From assembly GCA_913058575.1 (NCBI GenBank), contig CAJXRF010000033.1, positions 1-55,286 of the forward strand: DNA of 55,286 nucleotides. Reading direction: 5' to 3'. Shown piece by piece: positions 26,551 through 35,813 of the stretch. The DNA comes from an uncultured Bermanella sp. Lineage in GTDB: Bacteria; Pseudomonadota; Gammaproteobacteria; Pseudomonadales; Oceanobacteraceae. Below the pieces are notes generated by a model that was not told the DNA's origin, ran no database searches, and was given only the letters and a program-made list of their open reading frames with translations. A program made the translations under genes and the position numbers. Numbering within the stretch: the stretch's first letter is position 1; every line of letters begins with the position of its first letter.

Positions 26551-26970
26551 TTAAGCGCTATTTTCTCTTTTAGGGGGGATGGCATAGGTGCCTGTGGCAT
26601 GGGCCACTGGCTGCTCTTGGCCTTCGCTGTAAATGAAGACATCACCAATAATCAACGCCTTACCCACTTTAATTAGGCGGCACTCACCAATTAAGTCTTT
26701 ATCAGCTGAGGGCTTGTTTAGAAAATTAATGTTTAAATTGGTGGTAACGGCCAATGGCACCAAGCCAATCTCTCCTAGAATGGCCACATACAAGGCAAGA
26801 TCAGCAACCGCAAACATCACCGGCCCCGACACTGTGCCACCTGGGCGTAAATCCCCTTCTCCTAATTGATGACGCACGCGGGCGCTTTGTGGACCAATGT
26901 CTTCCACAATGGACGTCACTTGAGGGAAGTCTTTCTTTAAGAAGCTGTTTATTTGTGTGGTGATATCCAT
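26551..26970 (-). CDS. PaaI-type hotdog-fold thioesterase
   Basis: The 139-aa protein has the hotdog pattern of PaaI/YdiI thioesterases: the central RPGGTVSGPVMFAVADLALYVAI segment (residues 42-65) places Gly-Gly and Asp where the HGG-D motif lies, followed by PLAVTTNLNINFLNKP and a C-terminal VAHATGTYAIPP strand. It likely hydrolyses acyl-CoA or aryl-CoA thioesters in the cytoplasm. It is a separate transcript from the aminotransferase, as a terminator lies between them. The substrate is not predictable. Confidence 0.85.
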   Translation of the reverse strand: MDITTQINSFLKKDFPQVTSIVEDIGPQSARVRHQLGEGDLRPGGTVSGPVMFAVADLALYVAILGEIGLVPLAVTTNLNINFLNKPSADKDLIGECRLIKVGKALIIGDVFIYSEGQEQPVAHATGTYAIPPKRENSA

Positions 26971-27180
26971 CTAACGTAACCATTACCGATAAATTGTTAC
27001 TGGATGGTAATTAAGCTGTTTAGGAATGCAATGGCGGAGCACATCAAATGCTCTGACGCATTCCTTCTTATGTCTTAAATAAATATAAAAAAGATAATGC
27101 CCAAATAAAGTTTTAAAGCAGGATTTAAACGCTGTAAAAATTAAACACCATGACTGCACCTGCAATCATGGTTTGCAAAG

Positions 27181-28170
27181 TTACTGACTGCAATTTGCCG
27201 TTTGCGTATTTATTACCACTTCAGAGAAATGCAAAACATAATCGTCAAAAATAGCTTGAGTCTCATTGTCCCCTGCATTTTCACCAATAATATATGTTTG
27301 CGCTTTATCTATGCCCACACTGTCATAAGCGGCAATATCGGTACTGGCATTGCCATAAGCTCGCACTATTTTAATATCATTTTCATTCATTAATTTATTA
27401 AGGTATTGCGTTTTATAAGCTTGAGTATCTGGTGGTATAGGGCCATCACCATATGGGTTAGTGTGAAGGAGACCCATGGGTAATTCCATGTATTCAAACC
27501 ATTCTCTTGTGTCTTTTCCTACCCAATAAGGACGCCCGGTTAAATAAATAATTTGATAGCCTTTCTCTTTATAGGCATTAACTGTTTGCTGTGCGTAATA
27601 ATAAGCATCGGCCACATCTGTGCCTAAATAATCCCCCACTGCTTCAAAATCATTTAGAGTAAGCGTGCCGTCAATATCAAATAAAACCGCTTCGCGGCTG
27701 TTATCTACTACCGATACAAAACCATCGGCCATGCTTAAATCTCCGGTGACCACCATTCGTATTTGATATTCACCTACGCCTTTGTTTACCGGTACATATA
27801 CTTTGCCGTCACTGTCGGTTTTATATTGGCCTAAATACTCCCAATCATCCATGCCCGTGCCATAGATATAGGCCTTAATGTATTCTCCTTCTAAGTCTTT
27901 ATGTAAAAGCCAATCGTAATCAAACTTGCCCACCACCATGGCTTCTTGATTTGGGTTAACCATTTGATCATGAATAAAATGGTATGGTTTATACCACCAG
28001 CTCAACCAAGTATTACGTGATTTTCGAAAGCCACTGTCGTTTGGCATTGAAAAATGAGGTAACTCTTCTAACACTTGGTAATCGGGACAAGTCGCCCCAA
28101 AGGCAGGTCTAATGATTAATAAGCAAAAAGACATGAAGAGCAGAAAAGGCTTGAGAAATTTAAGCAGCAT
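27181..28170 (-). CDS. Secreted HAD-superfamily protein with LNS2-like domain
   Basis: The 329-aa product has an N-terminal signal or anchor (LLKFLKPFLLFMSFCLLIIRPAFG). An N-terminal beta-rich domain (FDYDWLLHKDLEGEYIKAYIYG) precedes a HAD phosphatase domain with motif I VLFDIDGTLT, motif II YLTGRPYW and a late YGNASTDIAAYDSVG, as in LNS2 (lipin/Ned1/Smp2) domains of phosphatidate phosphatases and PITP proteins. In bacteria its substrate is unknown; a periplasmic lipid or phosphate ester is a guess. The frame extends to a TTG at 28209, but ATG 28170 has AAGGA 8 bp upstream and gives the best signal peptide. Confidence 0.8.
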   Translation of the reverse strand: MLLKFLKPFLLFMSFCLLIIRPAFGATCPDYQVLEELPHFSMPNDSGFRKSRNTWLSWWYKPYHFIHDQMVNPNQEAMVVGKFDYDWLLHKDLEGEYIKAYIYGTGMDDWEYLGQYKTDSDGKVYVPVNKGVGEYQIRMVVTGDLSMADGFVSVVDNSREAVLFDIDGTLTLNDFEAVGDYLGTDVADAYYYAQQTVNAYKEKGYQIIYLTGRPYWVGKDTREWFEYMELPMGLLHTNPYGDGPIPPDTQAYKTQYLNKLMNENDIKIVRAYGNASTDIAAYDSVGIDKAQTYIIGENAGDNETQAIFDDYVLHFSEVVINTQTANCSQ

Positions 28171-28307
28171 GAACATCATCCTTGTTATTGTTATTGAACT
28201 TTCAAACAATTTGAAAGTTCAATCACTCTACAGGGAATTTATTTCCATTCGACGACAGTTCAAGACAATTTAATTATAAAGATTCACTTAAATCTTAAAT
28301 GTATTGG

Positions 28308-28745
28308 CTAAACAATATTTAAAGGCCGGTCCACGGCAATTGGGGCTTCAATTTGGCGCTGAATACTGGCGATATCAATTAAGGAATCTAAACTTTCGAT
28401 TTTTCCTTTGTTAAAATTTAACGTGGAGATCGCGGTAAAGGTAATGAGTTTATCACTGGCAGGCAGCCCAAAAAATGGTTTGGTAATGGTGCCAGAAAGA
28501 ATGTTATAGGCCATGGCATGATCACCTTTATTCATGACATCTTCGATGGTCAATTCAATGTCTGGCATGCAGGTACGAAAGGTTTTTACGTAAGCCACAT
28601 AGGCGTCAAAATCTAAGACTTGCTCATTGAAAGTGGTGTGGTAATGAAAGTCGGTGGTGCAATATTGACGTAAAAGATTGAAGTGCCCTTTATTCCACGC
28701 AAGATCAATAAAAGTGCGGGCTAGGTCTTCTATTGGCCTATTCAT
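28308..28745 (-). CDS. SnoaL-like (ester cyclase type) protein
   Basis: The 145-aa protein has the SnoaL/ester-cyclase pattern: EDLARTFIDLAWNKGHFNLLRQYCTTDFHYHT, then FDAYVAYVKTFRTCMPDIELTIEDVMNKGDHAMAYNILSGTITKPFFGLPAS, with a basic/acidic pocket typical of the family. The reaction is unknown. The start at 28745 is chosen because AAAAGGA lies 7 bp upstream; the frame is open to 28778. It is a single gene. Confidence 0.78.
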   Translation of the reverse strand: MNRPIEDLARTFIDLAWNKGHFNLLRQYCTTDFHYHTTFNEQVLDFDAYVAYVKTFRTCMPDIELTIEDVMNKGDHAMAYNILSGTITKPFFGLPASDKLITFTAISTLNFNKGKIESLDSLIDIASIQRQIEAPIAVDRPLNIV

Positions 28746-28869
28746 AATCCAATCCTTTTTGATGAGTTGAAAAGTCATTCTAGAACCTTAACTCTAACTT
28801 ACAATCAGCAAATAGTCCTAGGCATGACATGCCCTTTTATTAGGCTTAATGTGACTACGTTCATCACCT

Positions 28870-28898
28870 CTTAAAGGCCCATGTTTACTGGCCTTAAG
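28870..28898. repeat. Inverted repeat in the 28779-29077 gap
   Basis: CTTAAAGGCC (28870-28879) is complementary to GGCCTTAAG (28890-28898) with one bulged A. Nearby GGCAT/ATGCC forms a small hairpin near 28821-28834, followed by CTTTT. Nothing else is evident in the gap, which must carry promoters for both divergent genes. Confidence 0.4.
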
Positions 28899-29077
28899 CA
28901 AAATTTTGGTTATCTATTTTAAGATTGCCTTTAAATTTACCAAACACGTTTCATATTAGGAAAGTAAATCCTATCAAACGGTTATAACAGTCCCCTGTGA
29001 GGCTGCTATATTTTAAGATGAAACGAAAAATTCGCTGAGAAATACACTTATGGGTAATGACACTTTAGGGAGTGTGT

Positions 29078-29821
29078 ATGCACTTTTTAGTCAATGGCTC
29101 GTCACCCATCAAAAGCATTGTGTTAGTGGGCTTATTAATAGGCGCAGGGTGGGTTCAAGCCCAAGAGGAAATCACTTTTTACCTAGAAGACGAGCCCATC
29201 TATACCTCCAGCTCTAAAACTTCACCAGGCATTTTGATGGAGCTGGTATTAGAGATGAGTAAACACCTAGACATAAGCCCTGACATTCAGTTTTTACCTT
29301 GGAAGCGTGCCCAAATAAATACCATTAAAACATCCAACAGTATTATCTTTCCGTTAACGCGCACAAAAAGCCGAGAAGACAATTATAACTGGGTGTGTAA
29401 ATTATTTGATGTGCCAGTTATGTTTATTAATAAACGCGGCCAAAAAATAATTAACACCCTTGAGGATGCAAAGCAGCTGCAAAAAGTGGCCTCGGTGATC
29501 GGTTCGGCACAAGGTGAAAAACTAAAAAGTTACCAGCTAAAAGATACCATACAGGTGAAAGGATCGGTGTTATACAACTTATTAAACTCTGGGCGAGTAG
29601 ACGCTATTTACACCGCACAGCCAGAGGCTGTGTATGCCTGGAGCCAACAAGAGTATGAAGATAAACTTCAGTTTGGTGCCACCTTGCAAGTATTGCCATT
29701 GTGGATAGCCTCATCGAAACAGTCCAACCAGATAGACAATAAAAAATGGCAACAAGCATTGGATAAAATAAAGAAAAGCGGGTTTTTTGATAAAAAATTA
29801 AAAGAGTATTTTGGAGAATAA
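29078..29821 (+). CDS. Second orphan family-3 solute-binding protein
   Basis: The 247-aa protein has a signal peptide (hydrophobic residues 13-28, cleavage near VQA-QE) and SBP_bac_3 features: ITFYLEDEPIYTS at the mature start, ILMELVLEMSKHL, IQFLPWKRAQ near residue 75, SIIFPLTRTKSREDNYNWV, and VKGSVLYNLLNSGRVDAIYT in the second lobe. It is only a distant relative of the copy at 24103. No transporter genes are adjacent. The ATG is preceded by AGGGAG; an in-frame GTG lies two codons upstream. Confidence 0.82.
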   Translation: MHFLVNGSSPIKSIVLVGLLIGAGWVQAQEEITFYLEDEPIYTSSSKTSPGILMELVLEMSKHLDISPDIQFLPWKRAQINTIKTSNSIIFPLTRTKSREDNYNWVCKLFDVPVMFINKRGQKIINTLEDAKQLQKVASVIGSAQGEKLKSYQLKDTIQVKGSVLYNLLNSGRVDAIYTAQPEAVYAWSQQEYEDKLQFGATLQVLPLWIASSKQSNQIDNKKWQQALDKIKKSGFFDKKLKEYFGE

Positions 29822-29858
29822 TAAGCAGGTCATACAGCTAACGAACCTACTTATTATT
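29817..29858. terminator. Likely bidirectional terminator
   Basis: AATAATAAG (29817-29825) and CTTATTATT (29850-29858) are complementary, with AGGT/ACCT pairing inside after one mismatch. The stem lies between the convergent solute-binding and AidB-like genes and is followed by very AT-rich sequence. It overlaps the stop of the plus-strand gene. Confidence 0.6.
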
Positions 29859-29912
29859 GATTAATTTTAATTTTTAAAAATTAATTTTTCACATTTAGTA
29901 ATCGATTAAGTC

Positions 29913-31595
29913 TTACGCTAACCAATCTACACTGGGCGTAGCTCTATCAACAATGGCCTTGCAGTCTATTCCCTTAGGCATAGTGCCATACATAGCAAAA
30001 CCGTTACCCGTTAGGCGTGATTCACAAAACCCCTCGGCAATTAATTGATTATCACTTTGAATTAACAAACTGCCTTGAATGGCTAAGCCCATTTTTTCAA
30101 CTATTTGGCGCGCGCGGTATTCCATATCGTTCACATTGGTGAATTCGTTTTCAAGGCCCAAGACAAATTGATCAAACCCCTTGTGAGCACCCTTAGCTTT
30201 TTTCACCTCACTTAAAAATGCATGCAATGATTCAGGCTCTTTGTGCATGGCACGTAACACATCTAATGCCTGAACATTACCGCAGCCTTCCCAAATAGCA
30301 TTCACAGGTGCTTCGCGATATAAGCGCGGCATAATACTGGTTTCCATTACGGCACTGCCGCCGATGCATTCCATGGCTTCATAAGCATGACCTGGCGCCC
30401 GCTTACAAATCCAATACTTACCCACGGCGGTACCCATACGCATAAAGTTATCTTCATGAGCATTACCTGAGTTATCTAACGCACGGGCCATACGCATAGT
30501 AAAAGCTAAAGAGGCTTCACTCTCGATGGCTAAATCAGCCAACACATTTTGCATTAAAGGCTGGTCCACCAATTTTTTTCCAAACGCTTTACGTTGAGCA
30601 CAATGATGGGTGATGTTAGACACTGCAGCACGCATGCCAGAAGACGAACCCAGCATGCAATCGAAACGCGTTAACGACACCATTTCTAAAATGGTTTTAA
30701 TGCCTTTACCTTCTTCGCCAATTAACCAGCCTAATGCACCGCGTAATTCGGTTTCAGAAGACGCATTAGAAACATTGCCCATTTTGTCTTTTAACTGCTG
30801 CACTTGAATGGGGTTTTTAGTGCCATCGGGGCGCCAACGCGGCACCAAGAAACACGAAATGCCGTTGTCGGTTTTTGCCAACACTAAAAACACATCAGCC
30901 ATGGGTGCCGACACAAAATATTTATGACCCACTAATTCGTATTCTTCCCCAGCCCCCCCTGCTCCTACTGGATAGGCACGAGTGGTATTGGCGCGCACAT
31001 CTGTGCCCCCTTGTTTTTCGGTCATGGCCATGCCCACGGTGATGCCTTTCTTAAGGTGGGCGGGAATGTTGCGCGGATCGTAATGGCCATTGGTAATTAA
31101 AGGTAGCCATTTTTCAGCAAGATTAGGCTGGTTTTTTATGGCTGGCACACAAGCAAACACCATAGTGCCCGGGCAACCATGACCGGCCTCTACCTGACAA
31201 TTTAAATACGCTTTTGCAGTGCGCACCACATGGGCACCCGCCCTGGGGTTAGTCCAAGGAGAAGCATGAATATTATGAGTGCGATAAACATTCATTAATT
31301 CGTGATAAGACGGGTGAAAATCAATTTGGTCTACTCTGCGACCATAATGATCATGAGGCCTGAAAACCGGTTTATTCGCGTTGGCCTGAAAGCCTAATTT
31401 TATGCGCGCACTATCACCACATTCTGCCCCAAAGGCCACCAACTCATCTTGAGCCCAGCCTCCGCCCTCTCGCTGAACAGCCTCCATTAGGGCCGCATCC
31501 GATGTATAGGAATTGTAATTCTCAAGGGCGTAAGACTGATTTTCCACAACGTGTGTGGTGGCGTTGAAAGCGTGTGCTTGGCTTGTGTGTTCCAT
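29913..31595 (-). CDS. AidB-like acyl-CoA dehydrogenase
   Basis: The 560-aa protein resembles E. coli AidB (541 aa), a flavoprotein of the acyl-CoA dehydrogenase superfamily induced by alkylation and able to bind DNA. Characteristic stretches are RVDQIDFHPSYHELM, GMAMTEKQGGTDVRANTTRA, HKYFVSAPMADVFLVLAKT, GSSSGMRAAVSNITHHCAQRKAFGKKL and PRLYREAPVNAIWEGCGNVQALDVLRA. The FAD-contacting MTEKQGG-D and the Glu in IWEG are present. It lies 82 bp downstream of a TetR gene on the same strand, so both are probably one operon. Whether it protects DNA or acts on an acyl-CoA here is not known. Confidence 0.85.
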   Translation of the reverse strand: MEHTSQAHAFNATTHVVENQSYALENYNSYTSDAALMEAVQREGGGWAQDELVAFGAECGDSARIKLGFQANANKPVFRPHDHYGRRVDQIDFHPSYHELMNVYRTHNIHASPWTNPRAGAHVVRTAKAYLNCQVEAGHGCPGTMVFACVPAIKNQPNLAEKWLPLITNGHYDPRNIPAHLKKGITVGMAMTEKQGGTDVRANTTRAYPVGAGGAGEEYELVGHKYFVSAPMADVFLVLAKTDNGISCFLVPRWRPDGTKNPIQVQQLKDKMGNVSNASSETELRGALGWLIGEEGKGIKTILEMVSLTRFDCMLGSSSGMRAAVSNITHHCAQRKAFGKKLVDQPLMQNVLADLAIESEASLAFTMRMARALDNSGNAHEDNFMRMGTAVGKYWICKRAPGHAYEAMECIGGSAVMETSIMPRLYREAPVNAIWEGCGNVQALDVLRAMHKEPESLHAFLSEVKKAKGAHKGFDQFVLGLENEFTNVNDMEYRARQIVEKMGLAIQGSLLIQSDNQLIAEGFCESRLTGNGFAMYGTMPKGIDCKAIVDRATPSVDWLA

Positions 31596-31677
31596 ATTTA
31601 CCTCGTGATAATTCTCAATTAAATAATGCGATTAAGTGATGCTTTATTAGATACAACTCGCTTACTATTTGGGGCCG

Positions 31678-32286
31678 TTAAGATTTAGCCCCCACCGCCC
31701 TTAAGCAAAATGCCACCATGGCATCGGTTAATTGGCTCACATCAAAATGACGGGTACTGGGGGATAAAGGGCCAACCAATGTTTCTGCCATGGCCCCCAC
31801 TAACCCCACAGCACTTAGTGCTGCGGATTGGGCCGGCAATACCCCTGAATCGATGCCTCTTTGCAAAATAGGCACATAAGTGTCAGCCCAAATTTCCCGA
31901 TAGCGCCGGCGTTCTTCATCCAGCTCTTCATCCACGGCTTCCGCAATCATGGCATACGCTAGAGTACGGCCTTTTATGGCCCGTCCCATGAACACCCGTG
32001 TGGCACTTTCCAGCAATGTGGCGATATCCCCTTCTTGGGCAAGCGTGTCACGTACCTTGCTGACTTCGCGCTCGGTGCCTAATTGAAAAATTTCTGTGCA
32101 TAAATGGGTTTTAGAAGTGAAATGCCGATACACCGTGCCGGTAGCCACTTCAGCAGCCTTGGCTACAGACCCAATCGTGACCGTCTTAAAGCCCCCTTGA
32201 GACACCAAGGCCAGCCCTTCTTTTAATAATCGGGCGCGTATTTGCGCCTTACGTGCTTCGGTATTTGGTGTGGGTCGGTAGGCCAT
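31678..32286 (-). CDS. TetR family repressor upstream of the AidB-like gene
   Basis: The 202-aa protein has a TetR N-terminal HTH (residues about 12-60: GFKTVTIGSVAKAAEVATGTVYRHFTSKTHL) and an unclassified helical ligand domain that includes an acidic/basic EELDEERRRYREIWADTYVP helix. Two operator-like palindromes lie directly before its start, the closer one touching it, which predicts autorepression and control of the downstream AidB-like gene. TetR regulators next to acyl-CoA dehydrogenases often respond to acyl-CoAs, which is inferred here. Confidence 0.88.
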   Translation of the reverse strand: MAYRPTPNTEARKAQIRARLLKEGLALVSQGGFKTVTIGSVAKAAEVATGTVYRHFTSKTHLCTEIFQLGTEREVSKVRDTLAQEGDIATLLESATRVFMGRAIKGRTLAYAMIAEAVDEELDEERRRYREIWADTYVPILQRGIDSGVLPAQSAALSAVGLVGAMAETLVGPLSPSTRHFDVSQLTDAMVAFCLRAVGAKS

Positions 32287-32287
32287 A

Positions 32288-32307
32288 AAGTGAATCCAGT
32301 TTCATTT
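32288..32307. promoter_or_regulatory. TetR operator-like palindrome, proximal copy
   Basis: AAGTGAA-N6-TTCATTT differs from the distal copy in one arm position and keeps the same 6-nt spacer. It begins 2 bp from the TetR start codon, so binding would block the ribosome site or initiation region. Confidence 0.7.
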
Positions 32308-32312
32308 CTTTA

Positions 32313-32340
32313 AAAGAAGTGAACCATGTTTCACTTCTTT
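32313..32340. promoter_or_regulatory. TetR operator-like palindrome, distal copy
   Basis: AAAGAAGTGAA (32313-32323) and TTCACTTCTTT (32330-32340) form a perfect 11-bp inverted repeat with spacer CCATGT. Its centre is 29 bp from the centre of the proximal copy. A site of this size ahead of a TetR gene is a typical autorepressor operator. Confidence 0.85.
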
Positions 32341-32530
32341 ATGTCAACTATTAGAAAGCCTCTATGAAAATAAGCACAAGGGTTCACATTAAAATAACGT
32401 ACAAGTAACGACGCATCGCCTAGAAGAAAAAAGCCGACTATTACAGAGGAAAAAGGGGAATACGCCCAGTTACTGATTGAACTTGGCGTAATTTACATAG
32501 GCTTATATTGAGTAAACTCTAAAGCTTAAT

Positions 32531-33433
32531 TTAGGCCAATTTAAAATGTATCCGAGTTAAAAGCTCGGCTGGTGGCGTGGATTTAGGATCGTTTAAATAC
32601 TCCTCAAAAGGGGGAAAGTCAGCCAGTTCTTTTTCATTCTTTTCCAACCATTGCCCAAAAAACCAATCGTAGGGTTTTTGCAATTCCGCATAAGAGCCCT
32701 TAAATAAAATAGTGGCGTATTCACCATGTGGAATAATCGTTAACTGTGGGTCACTCTCAGCATGGGTTGCACTAGAATCACCACGAGCATCTAAATAAGC
32801 TTTATCCACTGACACACAGGCCATGGCCCGCAATTCATTTTCGCTAACCGTTTGTGGGTCACCATAATACAAACCAATCGATCGACTTTTTTCATTTAAC
32901 AAACCATGACTGCCCGCATACAAGTAAAGCTTTTCAAAAGCATTGCCTATATTCATGTAGCTGCCTTGGTGTTCATAGCCAATTAATTGCGCTTCGTTTA
33001 TGTGATTTATTTCCACTTGATACATATCTTCATACTCCAGCTGAGTGTCACCTAGCATGGCCACAAATGGCATTGAGTCGGATTTATGCATTGCACGTCC
33101 CTGGCGATACTCGCTAGGTGTTTCACCAAATTGCTTGGTAAACGCGCGGCTAAATGCTTCCACACTGCCATAAGAAACCTTGCTGGCAAGGATAGTTAAC
33201 GGCAGGTCGGTACGAATTAAATCAGCTGCCGCGTGTTGAAGGCGCAGGCGCCTGACGGTCATATTGATCGTCTCCCCTGCCATCTTTCGATAAATACGAT
33301 GAAAGTGATAAGGGGACATGTTGGCCACATCCGCTAAAACGTTTACATCAAGATTGCCATCTAGGTGATGGAACACATAGTCTAAGACCCGTGTTAAACG
33401 CTTTCGGTAACTTTGTCCGGTTATTGCTTTCAT
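32531..33433 (-). CDS. AraC regulator with GyrI-like effector domain
   Basis: The 300-aa protein has an N-terminal AraC DNA-binding domain (two HTH motifs, residues about 10-110, with MSPYHFHRIYRKMAGETI and VEAFSRAFTKQFGETPSEYRQG) followed by a GyrI-like small-molecule domain (about 130-300, with EINHINEAQLIGYEHQGSYMNIG and IPHGEYATILFKGSYAELQKPYDWFFGQWL). This order is that of MarA/Rob-type proteins with a C-terminal GyrI domain, which bind hydrophobic drugs or cationic molecules. ATG 33433 has GGAGA just upstream. No clear target gene is adjacent. Confidence 0.9.
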   Translation of the reverse strand: MKAITGQSYRKRLTRVLDYVFHHLDGNLDVNVLADVANMSPYHFHRIYRKMAGETINMTVRRLRLQHAAADLIRTDLPLTILASKVSYGSVEAFSRAFTKQFGETPSEYRQGRAMHKSDSMPFVAMLGDTQLEYEDMYQVEINHINEAQLIGYEHQGSYMNIGNAFEKLYLYAGSHGLLNEKSRSIGLYYGDPQTVSENELRAMACVSVDKAYLDARGDSSATHAESDPQLTIIPHGEYATILFKGSYAELQKPYDWFFGQWLEKNEKELADFPPFEEYLNDPKSTPPAELLTRIHFKLA

Positions 33434-33598
33434 AATATCTCCTTCCAGCAAGAGACTAAACGCAGCCCACTGATAATGTTTGCGCTTTTTTAATTAACTC
33501 TCGATACGCAAGTTAATCCAATGTGGCTTTTAAGGCTTACATGGCCAATGATTTCACAAAAGTGCATGTAAATTAAGAAGGTAGGAAGGTTATTAAAA

Positions 33599-35812
33599 CT
33601 ATCGCTCATCAAAATCTTGACTAAAGTGATGCTGAAGAATCTTTTCGGTCAGATCTGATATATTAAAGGGTTTTGCCACCACTTCATCAAAGCCAGATTG
33701 CAAATAACGCTTTACATCTTGCTCCATAACATTGGCCGTAAGGGCCACTTTGAAGTAATTATTTTTACTGGGCAGCTCTGATATTTTCATAATGGCTTCT
33801 ACACCATCCATACCCGGCATTTGAATGTCCATTAAAATCACATCAAACGATATTTGACGGGCTTTATCAATGCCCTCTTGGCCACTAAAAGCCACTTCCA
33901 CACTTGCCCCTAAATCCTCCAGTAAACTTTTGGCCACCTCTACATTGATAACATTGTCATCTACTACCAGTATTGTAAAATTATTGAGCGAACGATCCGG
34001 TACAGGGTGTTTAATCAATTCTTCTTGAGTTTTTTCTTTAGATTTATCAAACACACAGCTAAAGCCAAAGGTACTGCCTTTATTTTTTTCACTGGTAAAA
34101 ATAATTTCCCCGTTCATTTGTTCGACAATTTGTTTAGATATATACAACCCCAAGCCCGTTCCCCCATATTCTCGGGTAGTAGATTCATCTTCTTGCTTAA
34201 ATGCTTTGAATAATCGATTTTGCTTACTTTTTTCAATGCCTATGCCTGTATCAATAACATTGCATATAATTGAAGCCTGAGTCGGGGTTTCATCAATTAA
34301 CAATAGCGATATTGATATGCTGCCCTGCTTAGTAAATTTAATTGCGTTTGAGCAAAAGTTATTCATAAGTTGTTGTAGCCTTACCGGATCGCCTAATAAT
34401 TCTTCAGGTATATCAGGGTCAATATAACTGGAAAACTCTAAACCTTTTTCATTTGTAAGGTTCTCAAATATAGAAAATATTTCCTTGTACAGTTTTTTAA
34501 AATTAAAGGTGACTTTTTCAAGTTTAAGCTTCCCGGCTTCAATTTTTGAGAAATCTAATATTTCATTAATTACCAGTAACAACAATCGCGATGAGCTTAA
34601 TATATTAGTCAGGTTTGACGCTTGCTTTTCCGATAGAGGCTCACGCCCTAACAAAGTGGCCATTCCTATAATGCCATTAAGGGGAGTTCTTAATTCATGA
34701 CTCACACTGGCCACAAATTCATCCTTGGCTTTCTCTCTTCTTTCTGATTCATTGCGCTCTTGAGAAATATCATTTAACACCCCCACATAAAACACATCGC
34801 TAGCACTGTATACTCGGCTAATGCTGGATTTAACGATTTTATGAGTGCCTTTAACATTCAAATTCAATTCCATTTGCCAATTTTCACCCAACATTAGAGC
34901 CTTTTCTCCTTCAGGGTCAAGAAGCTGAAATTCTCGAAGATTTCTATTCATGTACTCATGGGATGCTTGTTCAATAATAGATGAGAATGTTTGATTCCCT
35001 CTTTTTAGGTTGAAATTTTGATCACTTATATAAATACCTTTTGATATATCGAAAATTTTGGCCAACAAAGCCTCCTCTTTATTGGCCAACGATAATTTTA
35101 AGCGAGTATTATTTCCTACCACAGCCAATGCGGAAAACTCTGACCACATGCTGTTTTTCATGGGTTCAGAAAAATCATTTCGTGATATTTTTTCAAATGA
35201 TTTTCGCAAAGCGAATAAGGGGGTATGAACGGAAAAATACAATACCAGTACTAAAAATAACATTAGAATTAAAATGAAAACGGCTGTTTTTAGAATATTA
35301 TTTTTAACCTCTAGTGCTACTTGATCATGCATAAACCTACTTTCAAACACCGCCTTAATATAACCAACATGATCAGCTAAATTACCACTTAGATGGCGTA
35401 AGGGGGCCACAATCGTGAACTGTGTTTTATCTGAATTGACTTCAACCTGATTGCTATTGATTAGCATAAGTTTATTAAGCTCAACCGTTGAAACTTCCTT
35501 CCCAACTTGTTCAAACAAACTAGAGTAATAAATCAAGCCATCGTTCGTGATAAATTGTAGGTTAACTAACTGATCATGGCTTACAGCAGAATTGAAAACA
35601 TGCACCAGCTCTGTCTTTTGGTCTTTTGCCAAATACACCTCGCCCATTTGTTGCATAAGTGAAATAAGACTTGATGTTTCATTAATAGACTGTTCTAAGC
35701 GGTTATTAAATATTTTATCGCTGTAATAAATATTAATAAAAATAGAGAATGACACCAACACAGTTAACAAAATAACCGGAATAGCCACCACAATGGGAAA
35801 GCGTCGTACCAT
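33599..35812 (-). CDS. Hybrid histidine kinase paired with a binding protein
   Basis: The 737-aa sensor has a first membrane helix (residues 8-28), a periplasmic region of about 145 residues, a second helix (about 170-195), a HAMP-like linker, a PAS-like segment (about 250-350), HisKA with His372 (SVSHELRTPLNG), HATPase_c (NNFCSNAIKFTK, DTGIGI, GGTGLGL), and one receiver with Asp662 (MDIQMPGMDG). No HPt is present. Its ATG begins one base after the TAA of the upstream binding-protein gene, so the two are translationally coupled. The binding protein probably delivers its ligand to the periplasmic domain. Confidence 0.9.
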   Translation of the reverse strand: MVRRFPIVVAIPVILLTVLVSFSIFINIYYSDKIFNNRLEQSINETSSLISLMQQMGEVYLAKDQKTELVHVFNSAVSHDQLVNLQFITNDGLIYYSSLFEQVGKEVSTVELNKLMLINSNQVEVNSDKTQFTIVAPLRHLSGNLADHVGYIKAVFESRFMHDQVALEVKNNILKTAVFILILMLFLVLVLYFSVHTPLFALRKSFEKISRNDFSEPMKNSMWSEFSALAVVGNNTRLKLSLANKEEALLAKIFDISKGIYISDQNFNLKRGNQTFSSIIEQASHEYMNRNLREFQLLDPEGEKALMLGENWQMELNLNVKGTHKIVKSSISRVYSASDVFYVGVLNDISQERNESERREKAKDEFVASVSHELRTPLNGIIGMATLLGREPLSEKQASNLTNILSSSRLLLLVINEILDFSKIEAGKLKLEKVTFNFKKLYKEIFSIFENLTNEKGLEFSSYIDPDIPEELLGDPVRLQQLMNNFCSNAIKFTKQGSISISLLLIDETPTQASIICNVIDTGIGIEKSKQNRLFKAFKQEDESTTREYGGTGLGLYISKQIVEQMNGEIIFTSEKNKGSTFGFSCVFDKSKEKTQEELIKHPVPDRSLNNFTILVVDDNVINVEVAKSLLEDLGASVEVAFSGQEGIDKARQISFDVILMDIQMPGMDGVEAIMKISELPSKNNYFKVALTANVMEQDVKRYLQSGFDEVVAKPFNISDLTEKILQHHFSQDFDER

Positions 35813-35813
35813 T

